DNA of 64,000 nucleotides, taken from Acephala macrosclerotiorum (lineage: Eukaryota > Ascomycota > Leotiomycetes > Helotiales > Mollisiaceae). The notes below the pieces were generated by a model, which saw only the letters and a list, made by a program, of their open reading frames with translations, was not told the origin of the DNA and searched no databases. The translations under genes were made by a program, and so were the position numbers. Location: NCBI GenBank assembly GCA_014904845.1, contig MU119299.1:122456-186455 (forward strand), read 5' to 3'. This document shows, one piece after another, positions 31,411 through 43,499 of this stretch (its first letter is position 1; each line of letters opens with the position of its first letter).

Positions 31411-33619
31411 TCACGGCAAACCCAACCACAAAGCCAACAACTTCGGAAAGCTAGGCGTCCCCAACCCCGTGACGGGATCCCAACCTTCGACCGCCGCAAA
31501 TCCAGCACTACCGCAGCCTGGATTGCTGCCATTAACAATATCATTCAACGCCCACGCATTCGCATACAACGTCGGATTGATAAATCCTACTGGTCCTTTT
31601 CCTATCGCCGTCCTCTCTTCGTTGATCAAGGTGATGATGGAGCCCCAGATCGGAGCCGCCAGACTCGTACCATAGAAATGGTACAAGGTCTGATTGTTAT
31701 AAGCTCTGAACTCTGCACCGTTGGCTGAGACGTCAGGGAAACCTCTCCCAACACGGTTGTACAGCCCACCTCCCTCACCAATATTCGTCGCATCAGCGTT
31801 GATGGTATAATACGGTAGTCCAGGATCGTGGTATTCGAAGTATGATGCTACAGCGGATTTCTGATAATCTGGTACAGGGAAATAGTTTGCGAATCCGCCA
31901 GCAGAGCTGAAGAGTTCGGCGCTGGGACCGAGATTAGCTTGCATAGCACTCTCCTTATCAAGCACTGTCTGATCATCATACAACCTCGTCGCTCCAACAT
32001 TCGTCACATACGGACAAGTTGGGAAAGACGGGTTGTAGATTGTTGAATTGTCGCCTAGACAGCCGTTGTCGTTGTCGTCTCCAGGGAAGGAAGCCACGCC
32101 GTAGTCGCCGGAGGCCCAGAGGAAGGTGTGGCCTTGGAGACCGAGTTTCAGGAATTCGTTGCATTGGCGACGGGTGTAGTTTAGGGGGGCGTCGTATTCG
32201 GAGACGCCGTAGGAGACGGAGATTACGCGGGTGGGTTTGTAGGTTCCGCATTGGAGGGGGCCTTTGTATCCCCCGGCTGCGGGGTCGGGGTACGTGGCGT
32301 CGACGCCAGGGGAGTTGCCCGTGATATTATACGCTGTGTACGTACAGTACGACCCATCTAAGGCATCGAGGAAGTTGTTGAAGCCGCCATCAGTGAAGGC
32401 TTCGATGTTGTCGTCTACCTGGTACAATGTAACGGTTTGAGGCTATCGCAAGTCAGTCTCTTCCTCTGCTCGCAATACCGGACCTTGGACTCACATAAAT
32501 CAAAGAGTACGCAATGTCCATATCAATGTCACTCTCTCCGGTATTATACTCACTCCCTGGCTCAACCGGCGCTTGACCCCCATCAATACTATCCAGCAAC
32601 GGATGCGTTCCCTGTGGCACATAAGGAGCATAATCCGCAAAGAAACTATTCAAATCTTCCTGGGAATAGATATCTCCACTCTCATACAATCCCAACTGAT
32701 TGACGCTGTCTTTGATAGTAGCATTGGGGATTTGGTAGAGTGCTTTGAGGCAAGTTGGAGTGATATTTCGTCCGCAGTCTTGGAGGTCGGCGGGCAGGGA
32801 ACCAGCGGCGGATGGTGGGGTCCAGTCAGGGTAATACCCGGGGATCTTTTTGAAGGGGCCGGGTTTGTGGAGTGGGGTTGAGGAACGCTTGGTTTTGGAC
32901 TTTTTGAGTGTTGCAGAAAGCTTGACGCCAGGGGTGATGTAGTCGACGTGCGGGCGAATGTGGTCTGGGAGGTAGTATCTGGGGTTCTTATCAGTAGAGA
33001 CTACGATATGAGGATTGCGGACAGGAAACTCACTCGTCACAGCCAACCTTCACAGCTCCGGAGTCTGAGTGGACGTGCTCATGGTACTCGGTTTGGAACA
33101 AATCCTCGGCTTGCCAAGCGGGAATGTTCATGGCGAGCCATCCTTTATTGTCGGAGTGGACGATTTCAGTTGCCTTGACGCCTGCTGAGATGAGCCATTC
33201 ACGGACTGTTTCGACAGCCTCCTGAGCAGGAGCGAAGATGTCGTGGACTTCCTCTGCGGTCCAGTGCTTGCCGAAGTTTGCAGAATCTGGGTGTGATCTG
33301 ACTGCTTGTTAGAATATTGTGGTTCTGACGAGCGGGTTTCTGGCGCAAAACGGTGGTAGCTCTCAGGATGGAAAGGGCTCATTAGACCAAGGAGAAGTTG
33401 AACTCACACATCCATCAAGTACTCGTAGCCATTGTCCAGATTGTTCTGTGTCAGACCAATCCGAACTGGCAGAATCGCATCACTCTCAATCCGACTTCCC
33501 CTCGCCCAAAGCCTTGGAATTACCGAGCGCTTCTCATGAAGAGTATGAGTAGCAGGAGTTGGGATTGCAAGGCACCCAATGGCAAAAGCAACAGCCGCAG
33601 CAATCAATTGACCCTTCAT
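31411..33619 (-). CDS. Secreted sedolisin / tripeptidyl-peptidase (S53 family)
   Basis: Predicted exons are 33408..33619, 33034..33297, 32495..32978 and 31411..32442 (introns of 110, 55 and 52 nt with GTGAGT donors), giving 663 residues. The protein begins with a signal peptide (MKGQLIAAAVAFAIGCLA). A pro-domain follows with SANFGKHWTAEEV and WLAMNIPAWQAEDLFQTEYH. The mature enzyme has the catalytic Glu/Asp pair in GESDIDMDIAYSL and the serine motif YGTSLAAPIWGS. The closing GWDPVTGLGTPSFPKL is typical of S53 C-termini that bind calcium. These enzymes are acid-active extracellular peptidases that release tripeptides. In fungi they serve nitrogen acquisition and sometimes host interaction. All catalytic elements look intact and every exon join keeps the frame, so this is one of the most secure models here. 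Confidence 0.92.
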
Positions 33620-35026
33620 CTTGACGCGATCTTGCACTGCGAGTCAATTGACGGCGGCTGGCAGCATCAAAAGCTCCCATCCTCCCAGCTGGGGAGCTCG
33701 CCCTTTGTAAACAATAGCACATCATCATCTTGCTGATCAAAGACGTGTGTCCTGGCACAAGGTAAGATTTCTTCTTATCGCCGCTTATAAGAAGCAGGAC
33801 CTGAAGTTCATTGCCTCATCCAGTATCGTCGCCGTCAAGGAGCTTCTCAATCAAGTCAAGGTTCCGAAAGCGGCTTGTACGACCTGTGGATTGTGGGGTT
33901 TATCAGCAGAATATGTTAGGGCGTTATGTAAGTCTATCCTTGAGCGTGCATAGACTTACCTTGTGGGTTTCCGGCACTAGTGCAGAATAGGAAGTCTGTA
34001 AGGTACGACCCCATCTTCGAATGATCACACAAGGCTTATCAAATAATAAGCAAAAATGCCAATCCCGCCTTTTCTTAAACACGAAGGATGCGGCCAGGCT
34101 GTAAAACTCAGAAATACACGCGCGTGCTCAAATGTTCTCTGAGAAAGCACGGACTGATTGTCTTTCTTAGGAGAAAGAAAGGCGGTAATTGACGAGATCG
34201 AAAGCGTATCGCAGTGGGCCTCGGATGTGTCACAATAGGCAACTCACATTCGTGTTGGGTTCGTAAACCCTCGCCCTTGCCTCGGGCGGCGGAACGGGCG
34301 CTCTACCAAAAGTTGACACAAACGACACAAAGAGAAAATAATGAATAATGCAAATTTTCTGACGCACAAATAATCTGGACTAACTCAGCCCGACGTAGCC
34401 TTTCGATTATGTTATCCTATTTTACAGGGGCAAATAAACTGGCAAAACTTAATATATTATAAGTGCTGTTTAATATTCGTTGTTTTTTTATTAGTTTTTA
34501 TTAAATATATCCAAAGAATTTAATAAGTTTTAACGTCAAAATATTTATTTATTTATTAAAGCTTTTTTATTTTTTCGGAAGTTATTATAATATTATTATC
34601 TTTTTAAGGGTTCCTTAGCCATACTGTAATTAATAATCTTTTATGGCTTATATATTAAAAAAAAAACCACGTGCCTTTACTCCCCATCTTTTAAGTCTCG
34701 CGACAAACTTTGGGACTTTGCGACGGGCCACTGGCAAGATTCGTGCCAATGGCCTTTGAGACTTCGGCATGCAAGTATGCGTTGGCACGAAGACTCGAGT
34801 TATACTCTGAATGGCTGAAGCTTGACGCTGTGCGACCGTGTGAAACTTGGATGCCACTAGCCGCACATGCAAAAGAAGGAATCAAGCTGAATAGAGGTAT
34901 TGAATTTTTGTCGCTATTTCTTCCTAGGCCTGGGTTTCTATTTCCGACAAGTTTGAAGCCTGGCTACAAATACTTTTAGCTCTCCTAACGCGTCTCTAGA
35001 TCGCCTTGTTTGTGTCAACTTCAACA
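33620..35026. other. Intergenic region with an AT-rich patch
   Basis: No supported gene. About 34430-34670 is AT-rich and may be a small degraded repeat. At 34254-34315 a fragment resembling part of a tRNA on the minus strand was examined and rejected. Confidence 0.4.
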
Positions 35027-36286
35027 ATGACATCCACTATCATAGCCGAGATCTTTCGCCTAGATCTCCAAGACCTCAATACTCCTTCTTCGGCATCAAT
35101 CACTAACGTCAAGCATCTCTCCTCCTACAACTGGATTGAGGCACCCACACCTACCATTGCCGTCCCGGGCTGTCCACCTCTTTGGTCTGCTCTAAGAGTT
35201 CCTAGGCGGCTAAATAAGGACTCTGGCCTGATCTATATCGCCCAAAATGCAGCTCGCCATCCAGAAAGTCCGCTTGAACCCCTATTTCGCGCGTTGTATG
35301 TCGCAAATCCTTCATATGACATCCGTTCGATTGATGTCATAACCGACCGAAACAATATCCGTAAACTCCTCTCATTTATCAACCCCAGCTCGACTAGAGA
35401 CGGACTCGAAACATTCACTATCGACATCGAAGTCACGAAAAACACTGCAATATTCTGTCGCAAGGAGACCGCAACCTATAGGGTTATTGGACCACATGAA
35501 TTCAGGGGCTTTGGTCATGAATTCGAGAAGGCAAGCACTACTAGCCAGATCAGCGGTAGCACTGGGCATCACAGAATCATCTCATACCGCTTTGGTGATC
35601 TCAACTTTATAGTCCGCCATGAAACGGACGGATATGTAAGGTTAGACGCTGATACAAGGATGCCTTCTTCAGAAAGCAAAGAGCAAGAAAACGAGAGTCT
35701 CTCTAGCATGCTAGGATCGCTGTCTCTATCCTCGACCAACAGCCTTCCCAATATCACTCCTGCTGGGTCCAGATTGACAATTAGGGAAGAGGGCCAGGTA
35801 GTCCCCCTCGAATCAACCCTGGAAATCAAAACACGCATCTCCCATAAGCCTCTTCAGATTCAAGAGGTCGTACCACAGCTCTGGGTATCTCAAACTCCTA
35901 AGCTTGTGCGAGCTTACCACCACAAGGGTGTGTTTCAGGGACCAGAGGTTGAAGATGTAGCGGCTCAGATCAAGAGATGGGAAGAAGGCAACCAGAATGA
36001 TTTGAGGAAATTAGCTGCACTGATTAACAGAATTCTTAGCGTGGTAAAGGGATGTGGCGGGAATGCTATTGTCAAATATGATAATAAGGGAGATAAATTG
36101 GTGGTTTGGAAGGCTGACAGGGAAAAGATGCTGCCAAAGGACTTGTATTCCAAGTGGGACGATAAGAACAAGTCCCAAGACGCAGGAGCTGGGAGTACTG
36201 AAACGCCTGTTGACAGAGTGGGGACTAAAGAAGGAGGCAAGAGCACAGAGACGAAGGGCAAGCATGCGAGCGCGGCGCCTTGCTAA
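35027..36286 (+). CDS. Conserved fungal protein, family often labelled GGPP synthetase without prenyltransferase motifs
   Basis: An intronless frame of 419 residues from the ATG at 35027 (MTSTIIAEIFRLDLQDL). Characteristic phrases are LSSYNWIEAPTPTIAVPGCP, PLWSALRVPRRLNKDSGLIY, NAARHPESPLEPLFRALYV, ITDRNNIRKLLSFI, EFRGFGHEFEKA and HHRIISYRFGDL. I know these from a broad fungal family that carries the name geranylgeranyl pyrophosphate synthetase in some annotations. The Asp-rich DDxxD motifs of real prenyl synthases are absent, so that activity is not supported. No signal peptide or membrane span is present. The Lys/Glu-rich tail (residues about 390-419) is probably disordered. The function is unknown. 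Confidence 0.8.
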   Translation: MTSTIIAEIFRLDLQDLNTPSSASITNVKHLSSYNWIEAPTPTIAVPGCPPLWSALRVPRRLNKDSGLIYIAQNAARHPESPLEPLFRALYVANPSYDIRSIDVITDRNNIRKLLSFINPSSTRDGLETFTIDIEVTKNTAIFCRKETATYRVIGPHEFRGFGHEFEKASTTSQISGSTGHHRIISYRFGDLNFIVRHETDGYVRLDADTRMPSSESKEQENESLSSMLGSLSLSSTNSLPNITPAGSRLTIREEGQVVPLESTLEIKTRISHKPLQIQEVVPQLWVSQTPKLVRAYHHKGVFQGPEVEDVAAQIKRWEEGNQNDLRKLAALINRILSVVKGCGGNAIVKYDNKGDKLVVWKADREKMLPKDLYSKWDDKNKSQDAGAGSTETPVDRVGTKEGGKSTETKGKHASAAPC

Positions 36287-37220
36287 AAGTCTTAACCAGG
36301 AGGCGAGTCATTGATCATGTACGAACAGTCTATGTTCTTAGCGCCAACTGCCCGCTAAAGAGAATGAGGCTGCTTTGCGTTTATGGGTATGGTGCAACAG
36401 ATATAAAGATTGAGATAGTCCTTGACGATTGGGATGAACGAGGCGTGGGACACATGCTGCCTCTAGCTGAGAAATGCGTGCTTTAATTTCATCTTTAAGA
36501 TTTCTTTTCGAATCGTGCTGCATTTGAGTTTCTGAGAATGATGGTTGTGCCGGAGGGTCAATTAAAGGCGAGAGCCAACGATGAGATGAAGGACGACATC
36601 CTGATGGTATAAATAAATGAGCCTTTCATAAACACGTACGCGATGTTAAAAATGTGACTGCCGCATTCCGCGTAACAAATGCATGATTCAATGTGCATTC
36701 CAAAAATAAACTAACTGCGTAGTAATAATTTAGACTTTTAATCGAATGCCTCAGATTGAAAGCAGTGCCTTGAAACGCAATAATAATAATTCAACTCGAA
36801 TAAAAAGTATTTTTAATTTTTATAAAAAATAAAATAAAATATTTATATTTATTAAAAAATATCGATTATATAAAAATCTTTTATTATTAAATTTGCTTAT
36901 ATTGGTTTTTTGAAGAACAATTGACGAACCTAGAAAATAAAAACGAGTTATGTTATCCCCGCTGACCTATGTCGAGGAAGGATTTATATGATGTTGGAAC
37001 AGCAGGACAATGCGACGATGGCACATCTGGAATTGTCTGAACAGGCGAGCGAAACAGAAACAATATCCTCATCTTGAGCTTAAGAAAGCATCTCAGAAGA
37101 CGGAGCACGAGGCAAGCAAAACTTTCTGATCACATCTCGACTCAACAATTACGACTCAAGACACTTATCAGAACCTTTTTAACCCCTTCATACCTTCAAG
37201 GAATACCGAAGCACCTAGCC
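36287..37220. other. Intergenic region with an AT-rich patch
   Basis: About 36770-36920 is AT-rich. No gene was recognised. Sequence from 37074 is open in the downstream frame, but the first family-independent ATG with a good context is at 37221. Confidence 0.4.
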
Positions 37221-38486
37221 ATGACGAACATCCAAGTAAATCAGGCCCGGCCTCCGTACCTGAGCCCATACCTGAGTTTTCACGACTGGTGCATGAGACA
37301 GTTTGAATTGAATCCTGAAGTCAGACCCCTTACCGCAGACCAAGCACTACGCATAGACTTGGACGGGTACGAAGCGTACCTGGAGCAGCACGAACGACTC
37401 CCAGACCTTCGAGAATTCCTCAATCTCCGCCAAGAGCTCATCGCCCACGACCCAAGAGTGTACTCTCGTCGAGTGCCACAAAATGGCGCCGTTGAGGGCT
37501 CTTTCAACCATTTCGGCAGCCTCATCGATGCTCGAAGAAGAGAAGACGACATCCAGCTCGACCCGTTCGCTCACTACGTGTGGGCGTCTGGGCTTGGCTG
37601 GGATGTTCCTAGACACATGCAGACTGCATTCACTCGATCAATCGAGACCCAAGCTGAGGAGGTCAGACGAGAGTTCTATGGCCAGCCAAGGAGACAAGTA
37701 GGTGGACCTGCCGCTTGGCCTTTTATGGTTCAAGGAGAACCTTTCGAGGTTCCTCCAGCATGGTTCATCCGAGGCCATTTCTACTGGCTCCTCGACGAAT
37801 CACTCAAAATCAGCTGGATGATGGGCCCTAACCCAGTCCCTGGGCTACTCGAACCTATCATTCTTCTCTTGACAGACTATGTTGCACGTGAAACACGATG
37901 CAGCGAGGAGGAGTGGATAAATTGGGACTACCGATCGTCAACGTCTCTTGAATTCATTGTCGCTGAGGGAAACCTGGCTGAGGAACGCCGGCAGGAACAA
38001 GAAAACGCGATGCGGGCCGAATACGAGGACAATGACCCGGAAGTGGTAGGTGAAGATGACTTCTGGGGGCCACCTCCACCTCGTCCTCGTCCAGGAACCC
38101 CACCGCCGCTCTCACCACGCGCATTTCAGAATGCCCTCCGCTACCTCACAGCTCAAGAAGACCTCCCCCAAGAGCTGGAAGATATGATCATCGAAGATCT
38201 AGGCCAGAGCGACAGCGAGGACAAAGACTCCCACGTCCAAGTCCTGCGGGGATGGTTCGACCCTGGCAACATTCTCTCAGACCGTCGCCCAGGAGGACTA
38301 GGTCATCCACCACATCCATGGGACATTGATCACAACGATCATCGTCCCTACGACCGAAACCATCGTCACCACCACCACCACCCCAGGGGCCGAAACGAAC
38401 CTCGTCGTCGCCCTCGTCGCCGCCATCGTCGCCGCTCACACCGTCATCCTCCCCGTCAGATCCAACACGGAAGATGGAACCGATAG
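37221..38486 (+). CDS. Hypothetical protein with His- and Arg-rich C-terminal tail
   Basis: The ATG at 37221 (MTNIQVNQARPPYLSPYLSF) gives about 421 residues; the frame is open from 37074. The first two thirds look globular, with several Trp-containing segments such as HYVWASGLGWDVPRHMQ and WFIRGHFYWLLDES. A Pro-rich linker (PPPPRPRPGTPPPLSPR) and an acidic segment (ELEDMIIEDLGQSDSEDKDS) follow. The tail is extremely His/Arg-rich (HHHHHP, then RRRPRRRHRRRSHRH). I recognise no domain. The basic tail could bind nucleic acid or metal, but that is inference. No signal peptide or membrane span is seen. Confidence 0.6.
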   Translation: MTNIQVNQARPPYLSPYLSFHDWCMRQFELNPEVRPLTADQALRIDLDGYEAYLEQHERLPDLREFLNLRQELIAHDPRVYSRRVPQNGAVEGSFNHFGSLIDARRREDDIQLDPFAHYVWASGLGWDVPRHMQTAFTRSIETQAEEVRREFYGQPRRQVGGPAAWPFMVQGEPFEVPPAWFIRGHFYWLLDESLKISWMMGPNPVPGLLEPIILLLTDYVARETRCSEEEWINWDYRSSTSLEFIVAEGNLAEERRQEQENAMRAEYEDNDPEVVGEDDFWGPPPPRPRPGTPPPLSPRAFQNALRYLTAQEDLPQELEDMIIEDLGQSDSEDKDSHVQVLRGWFDPGNILSDRRPGGLGHPPHPWDIDHNDHRPYDRNHRHHHHHPRGRNEPRRRPRRRHRRRSHRHPPRQIQHGRWNR

Positions 38487-39571
38487 TGGCATAGCCAGAT
38501 AAGATGAGCTCAAAAGCTTACAAGGTAAGGAAACTGCAGGTCAGCAATTCCAATCCTCATCCCCAATCCCCTTCCATTCTCGTGTAGATGTACCCAAGCG
38601 GGCACCGCATTCGAAGAATCCCCCCTGTCGCGATAAAAACAAATAAAGGACACAAAACAATAGAAAAATGTACATATTCAAAACAACAATACTCGTCCGG
38701 ACCAACCTTCTTCAGTGAAAACAACGCGATGCAAAGTGACTGGAAATTCGAAAACAAAGCGGCTTTGACGAAGGTGCTGTGTGTGACAAAGATGTTGTGT
38801 CTTGCTCGCTCGATTGACAAAGCAGAACAATGCTCTATTGTCCCAAAGAAAAATGAATTTCAGAATGTTTTCTTTTTTGATGTGCCCTACAGACGTCTGA
38901 GACCCCTTACAGATGAATTCACGAGCCGCTGTCAATACTCTGAATTGGAGGCCGGACTCAATGCATCAAGCGCTGAGTATACGTGTTAAATTTTCGAACA
39001 AAGGCCTTTTGGTGGTCCGGAGGAATGAGGTTGCAAAAGCGATGATGAAAGGAAGAAGGAAATTTCGATGGAAGGAAAAGCTAGAGATAGCAGTGTCTCG
39101 GCTAAAGAGTCGGACTAAGCCTAACTTGAAGCGCCCAAAGTTTAGTGATTAGATACCCTGGAGAGATAGCGACAGTCGTCCAAGCCTGACAGGCGCTAAA
39201 ACTACAGCGTAAGGAAAGAGTCTGGGGGGAGGTGAATTTATTGCAATGTGTCTCAGTTACATTACATCTAAGAGGAGATACTGGGAAGTGCAGCTCGGTC
39301 AGTGAAGTGATCTGCTCCTCAGCTCAGGGTCTCAAATTTTTGCTATCCAGTTGCCTATGTTTCGCGACCAATAGCCTGAATGGCCTGTGCAAGCCACTCG
39401 TTCGCTTGAGGGCTTCAGGCTCTAACGACGCCCTGAGTTGAATGAACGCACGCAGCGATACCGATCCATACCCTGAAATGGCCATCTCATTAGATCCGAA
39501 GTAGGCTTCAGCGAGTATTATCGTTCAACATATTCTGAGAAAATTGATATCGCTAACTCTGTACCAGATTT
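38487..39571. other. Intergenic region, no gene seen
   Basis: A short frame at 38588-38989 (plus) shows no domain. The stretch lies between the His/Arg-rich protein gene and the 3' end of the DUF3433 gene. Confidence 0.4.
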
Positions 39572-42083
39572 TCACCCACTCCATAACCTCCTCACCCTCG
39601 CATCATCCTCAATCCTGACCTCCTCTCTTCCATCCTCCTCCACAAACCCCAACGAATACACACACCCCAAATCCCTCACAGCCTCATCCCTCTCCTGTCT
39701 TCCCACCAAACTCAACCCCTGGAAATTATCCACCATTCCCCCATCACCGGTACTCGCAAGATAAACACCCACACTCGCCAACGTATCAGGCTTCCTCGGC
39801 AAGCTTCCCACTCTATCCAACTTTTTAAATATTAATGCTAGTAATGAGAGAGTCATGAGGATTAGAATGGCCATTGAGAAGTAATTGCAAACAGTATAAG
39901 CCAATTTCGTGGCCCCGAAACTGAAAGGTATATTGGCAAGAAATAGGGGGAGGAACTCGGTTAGAATGGCGATGAATGAGATGATAGCAGTAAGGTAATG
40001 GCCGTTCCTAATTGATGGAATGATAGCTGATATAGGAGATTGCCACGAAGGGAGGAGGATGGAGTCTTGGGGTGAGGCGGAGCCTTTGAGTAGGTTGGCG
40101 TAAGTTGCCGATTTACGGATGTCTGATGTTTTTTAGGGTATTGGGTCTGAAGATGGGATTGGGAAGAGAGGAAAAGTTACCAGTGTCGATTCTTGACCAC
40201 AGGAGTTTGATTACGACACCAACAGCGGCCATCGTAAATCTCACGCCAAAATCTCGTGAGTCCATGAATGTTTCGAAACCCGATGACTAGCCTTAAGCAT
40301 TGGCGCCGCTCCAGTGGTAATATGAAGTCATGGCGAGGAGTCCACCGCAAATTAGGAATGCGGGAATCGGTAAAGTTTTCTCTTTGATGACCAGCCACCA
40401 TGCTGATATCTTGGGAATTTTCCGTCGGCCGAGGGACATTTTCAGGGCTCCACGGTCGCTCAAGTCTGATTCGCTCGTTGATACAGCACTGTATCGTGGT
40501 CTCTTGCCAAAGGGTGCGAAGCCTTCTTCAGATCCTTCATCGAGGGGTATGATGCCGTGGCACAATGTCCCATCACTGGTGGGGAACCATGAAAGTTTGA
40601 ACTTCTTCCTTTCCAGAACGTGTCCTAGGTCTTTGCTGTTGATCATACTATCAACTGTTGACAACCAATTCAGCAATGGGGATTTGCACAGTAATACTCC
40701 GAGTCCAACAATGCTTAGTGGTTCCGAATAAACACCCGACGTTCGTCGGACACTGAGTACGATCAGGAGAAGTAGAAGAAGCGCCACAAAAGCGAGAATA
40801 GCTTGTATCAATCTGACAAGAAGAGGATAGACCCCCCAGAATGCGTGACATGTCTCATTCGTGTTCGTGTAACAACCCGTACCAAGGCTTACGAAAAAAG
40901 CTTCCGATGAGAGAGGCGCGAGTGCGAGTGTCGATATTGAGATGAGTGAACTCCACAGAGGCGCATAATGGCCTTGATATAGAGATTTGAAGGGTATAGT
41001 GATTAGAAAAGAGGAGCCGTAATTAGAACAGAGAGAATCACGCCCAAAAGCACCGTTAGGTCTATTGAGTTGGTAGAATGGCTCCATTTCTCGGACTGTA
41101 TTGTCGAGTACATGCCATGGAATCGAGTATACGACGACCAAGATTAGAGGTAGAAATGCAACATATATGTATTGTTCAAGTGTGATTTGAGGGTAGGGGC
41201 CGATACCTCCGTTTGACCATGCAAGGTAGGTTCCTGTTGTGTTGACGATGGTGGAAGTCGGATATACGGAAGTGACTACGGCGTTGGCCTGGAACGTCGA
41301 GGTAATCACCGCGGAAGAGCGAGGCGTAGAACTTAAGGGAGAACCACCGACCAGACTTGCAACGACTGTTGTTGTGGGAGGCGCGATGGTCCTGGTGCGA
41401 CCACTACCAAGGCTGAGATCGCTGTTAGTTGTAGTCGACGCAATAGTGGACTGAGTCGATGCCGGAGGTGTGGAAATTGTAGTTGTCCCATCGTCGAGGC
41501 TAAGATCCGGATTCGATTCTGTCCCAACGAGTGCTGACTGGCTAAGTGGTGAGGGCGATGGCGTTGCGGTCCCTTCGTTACTAAGGCTGAGACCAGGATT
41601 AAATGTAGTTGCCTCTGTTATGATTGATTGTGTAGAGGATGTAACAGGTGGAGGCGTCTCGGTTCCTCCGGTACCAAGGCTAAGACCCGGATTGGTTGTT
41701 GTCACTATGGCTGGCGGTGTAGATGGCGAAGGCGATGGTGTTACGCTCGTAGTTGCTGGAGGGGTTGGCTGTGTAGATGGCGATGTCCGTTTGATGAGCG
41801 CCAGGGATATTGCATCTTGTCGTGGCCGTAGAGCTGTTCCATTAAAGGACTTGGAGAGAATCTTTGTAGCCGCGTCTCCCAAAACCCCAATTCCCGCATG
41901 CTTTGGAATCTAGCGACATGCAATTTCTGTGAGAGCAATCAGGCCCACAGTGATAAGCAGAAGAATTACAAGAACAGCAGTTTTCGTAACAAAAGGCTGG
42001 TAGAAACGACGTGAGGCTGTGGTCACTGCAGGAAGAAATTAGCACAAGAACCAGCAGCCAAGGCATTTTAGCGTACCTCTCAT
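39572..42083 (-). pseudogene. DUF3433-type polytopic membrane protein with three in-frame stops
   Basis: Predicted exons are 42077..42083, 40181..42025 and 39572..40122 (801 codons). The N-terminus is followed by RRFYQPFVTK and a membrane span. A Ser/Thr/Pro-rich outer region with four repeats of the NPGLSLG type comes next. Several spans follow, with the family phrase VREMEPFYQLNRP. The second half has FLPLFLANIPFSFGATK and SLPRKPDTLASVGVYLA. Three stops interrupt an otherwise continuous frame: TAG at 41910-41912, TAA at 40293-40295 and TAG at 40287-40289. Each would be Gln (CAG, CAA, CAG) before a CpA-to-TpA change. A 60-nt GTAATT ... CTAG intron would remove the first stop, but also the first membrane span. 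The other two have no intron explanation. Confidence 0.8.
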
Positions 42084-43499
42084 TGTACTTGCCCTAGGCG
42101 AGCCAAATATGACAACAGAAGGTGTTCAACAGATCCAAAAGGACTCGGGAGATGCATTTCTATTCAGACACGAAGACATGGAAAGTGGGAACGATGACCT
42201 ATAATAAGAAAGTTGGCCCCCAATTCTAGAGTCGTGGAAGTACTACGGCTGAGTGCTCGGTGCAGCCACCAGGATTGTTTCGCCCGGCTGCGCAGACCCC
42301 GCACATTCCCCAGAGCTCGTAAAGCCTCACTCCAATGAAAGCCTGTCAAAGAACATTCGTGCCAATCACAATGCGATTCGAGTGCCTTGGACCACTATCG
42401 ATTGCAATGTGGGACTGTATCGGGACGAGGCAGAGCTTGATATCGAAATAAAGATTGTCTGAATGCCTGTGGAGGCTTTTTGCATCGCCTGCAGCTTCCT
42501 AGACTTGGACGTAAATCTTGCCCTGCGACGCAGTAGCAGTAAATGGAGAAGCCAAGATGATGCATAAATGAGTAGCTCATACAAGCAGAACAATAGGAGT
42601 CCGAATTCATGTGCGTACATTCGAAAAATAGAGCGTGAACCCAAAAGCTAAGAGTAACTTTACGGGTCGCCTAGGATTTGGCGAGACCCGGTGCAAAGAC
42701 ACCAGGTGATGGAAAAGAACACTTGTTGCTATGGTACTGTTTGGCGAATTTGAAGATGAAGTTGCAATTGAATAATCGAGGGAATGATCGAAGGAATCGA
42801 AAGGCAGGCATGCCTCAGGGCGCCTTGCCATCTCGGGACTAGCCTCAGATTCAGTGATACTCACGTTCCAGAGAAGCGTCTCGACTCTTGAACTCTACAT
42901 CTCTCATTTACTTCGCCGTCTCCTCTCGAATTGCAGCTTATCTCCATTTTCCTCCAGAACTCCATGCGAAGGTGCTACTCGACTGATGATCGCCTTACCA
43001 AAGGAATCTTACGGTGCACTGCAAACGAACCATAACGCTATTCGGCGACCTGGCGAGGTGAAATCAATTGTAGCATATCTGCAAGGTAGCAGATTAAACC
43101 GTCGATGCGTCCTGCCGAATCCACTTCTCGAAAACGCTGCATACAGCAGAAATTGAACTCGCCTATTGGAATCTGTCGTGTGGAAAGGCTCAAAAGCCTT
43201 GCTGATATTGATTCGCCTTTCATTTCTTCACCACAAGGACACAGGCTGTAGTGACGCAGCAAGATTTAGTTCCAAAGAGATGGATTGGTATATATTGATT
43301 GCAGACACAGGCGCCAACCATCCCAATACGATGCCGCTATGCCAAAGTCCAGAATCCTTCAACTTTTCCCCGAAGCTCAGAACGACCTCGTCCCTCCACG
43401 GAAGGCAGAAGTTTTCAGGAATTTTGCAAAAATTACAAAAATTAAAACTAGATGTTCAACCACAGATTCAGTACCCTCTCATCCAGCCCTTCGAATATC
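42084..43499. other. Intergenic region, no gene supported
   Basis: Frames at 42253-42462 and 42854-43156 (plus) share the short phrase NHNAIR and a few neighbouring residues, perhaps an old local duplication. There is not enough to call a gene. Confidence 0.35.

Noticed and set aside
32019..32324. Arg/Gly-rich 101-codon plus frame
   Set aside because: Antisense shadow of the sedolisin catalytic exon.
34254..34315. Minus-strand fragment with GGTAGAGCGCCCG and a T-arm-like hairpin, tRNA-like
   Set aside because: The T-loop is only 4 nt in the best pairing, the D-arm is incomplete and the acceptor pairing is weak.
42253..43156. Two plus frames sharing the phrase NHNAIR
   Set aside because: The match is only a few residues long within unrelated sequence; insufficient for a gene or repeat call.
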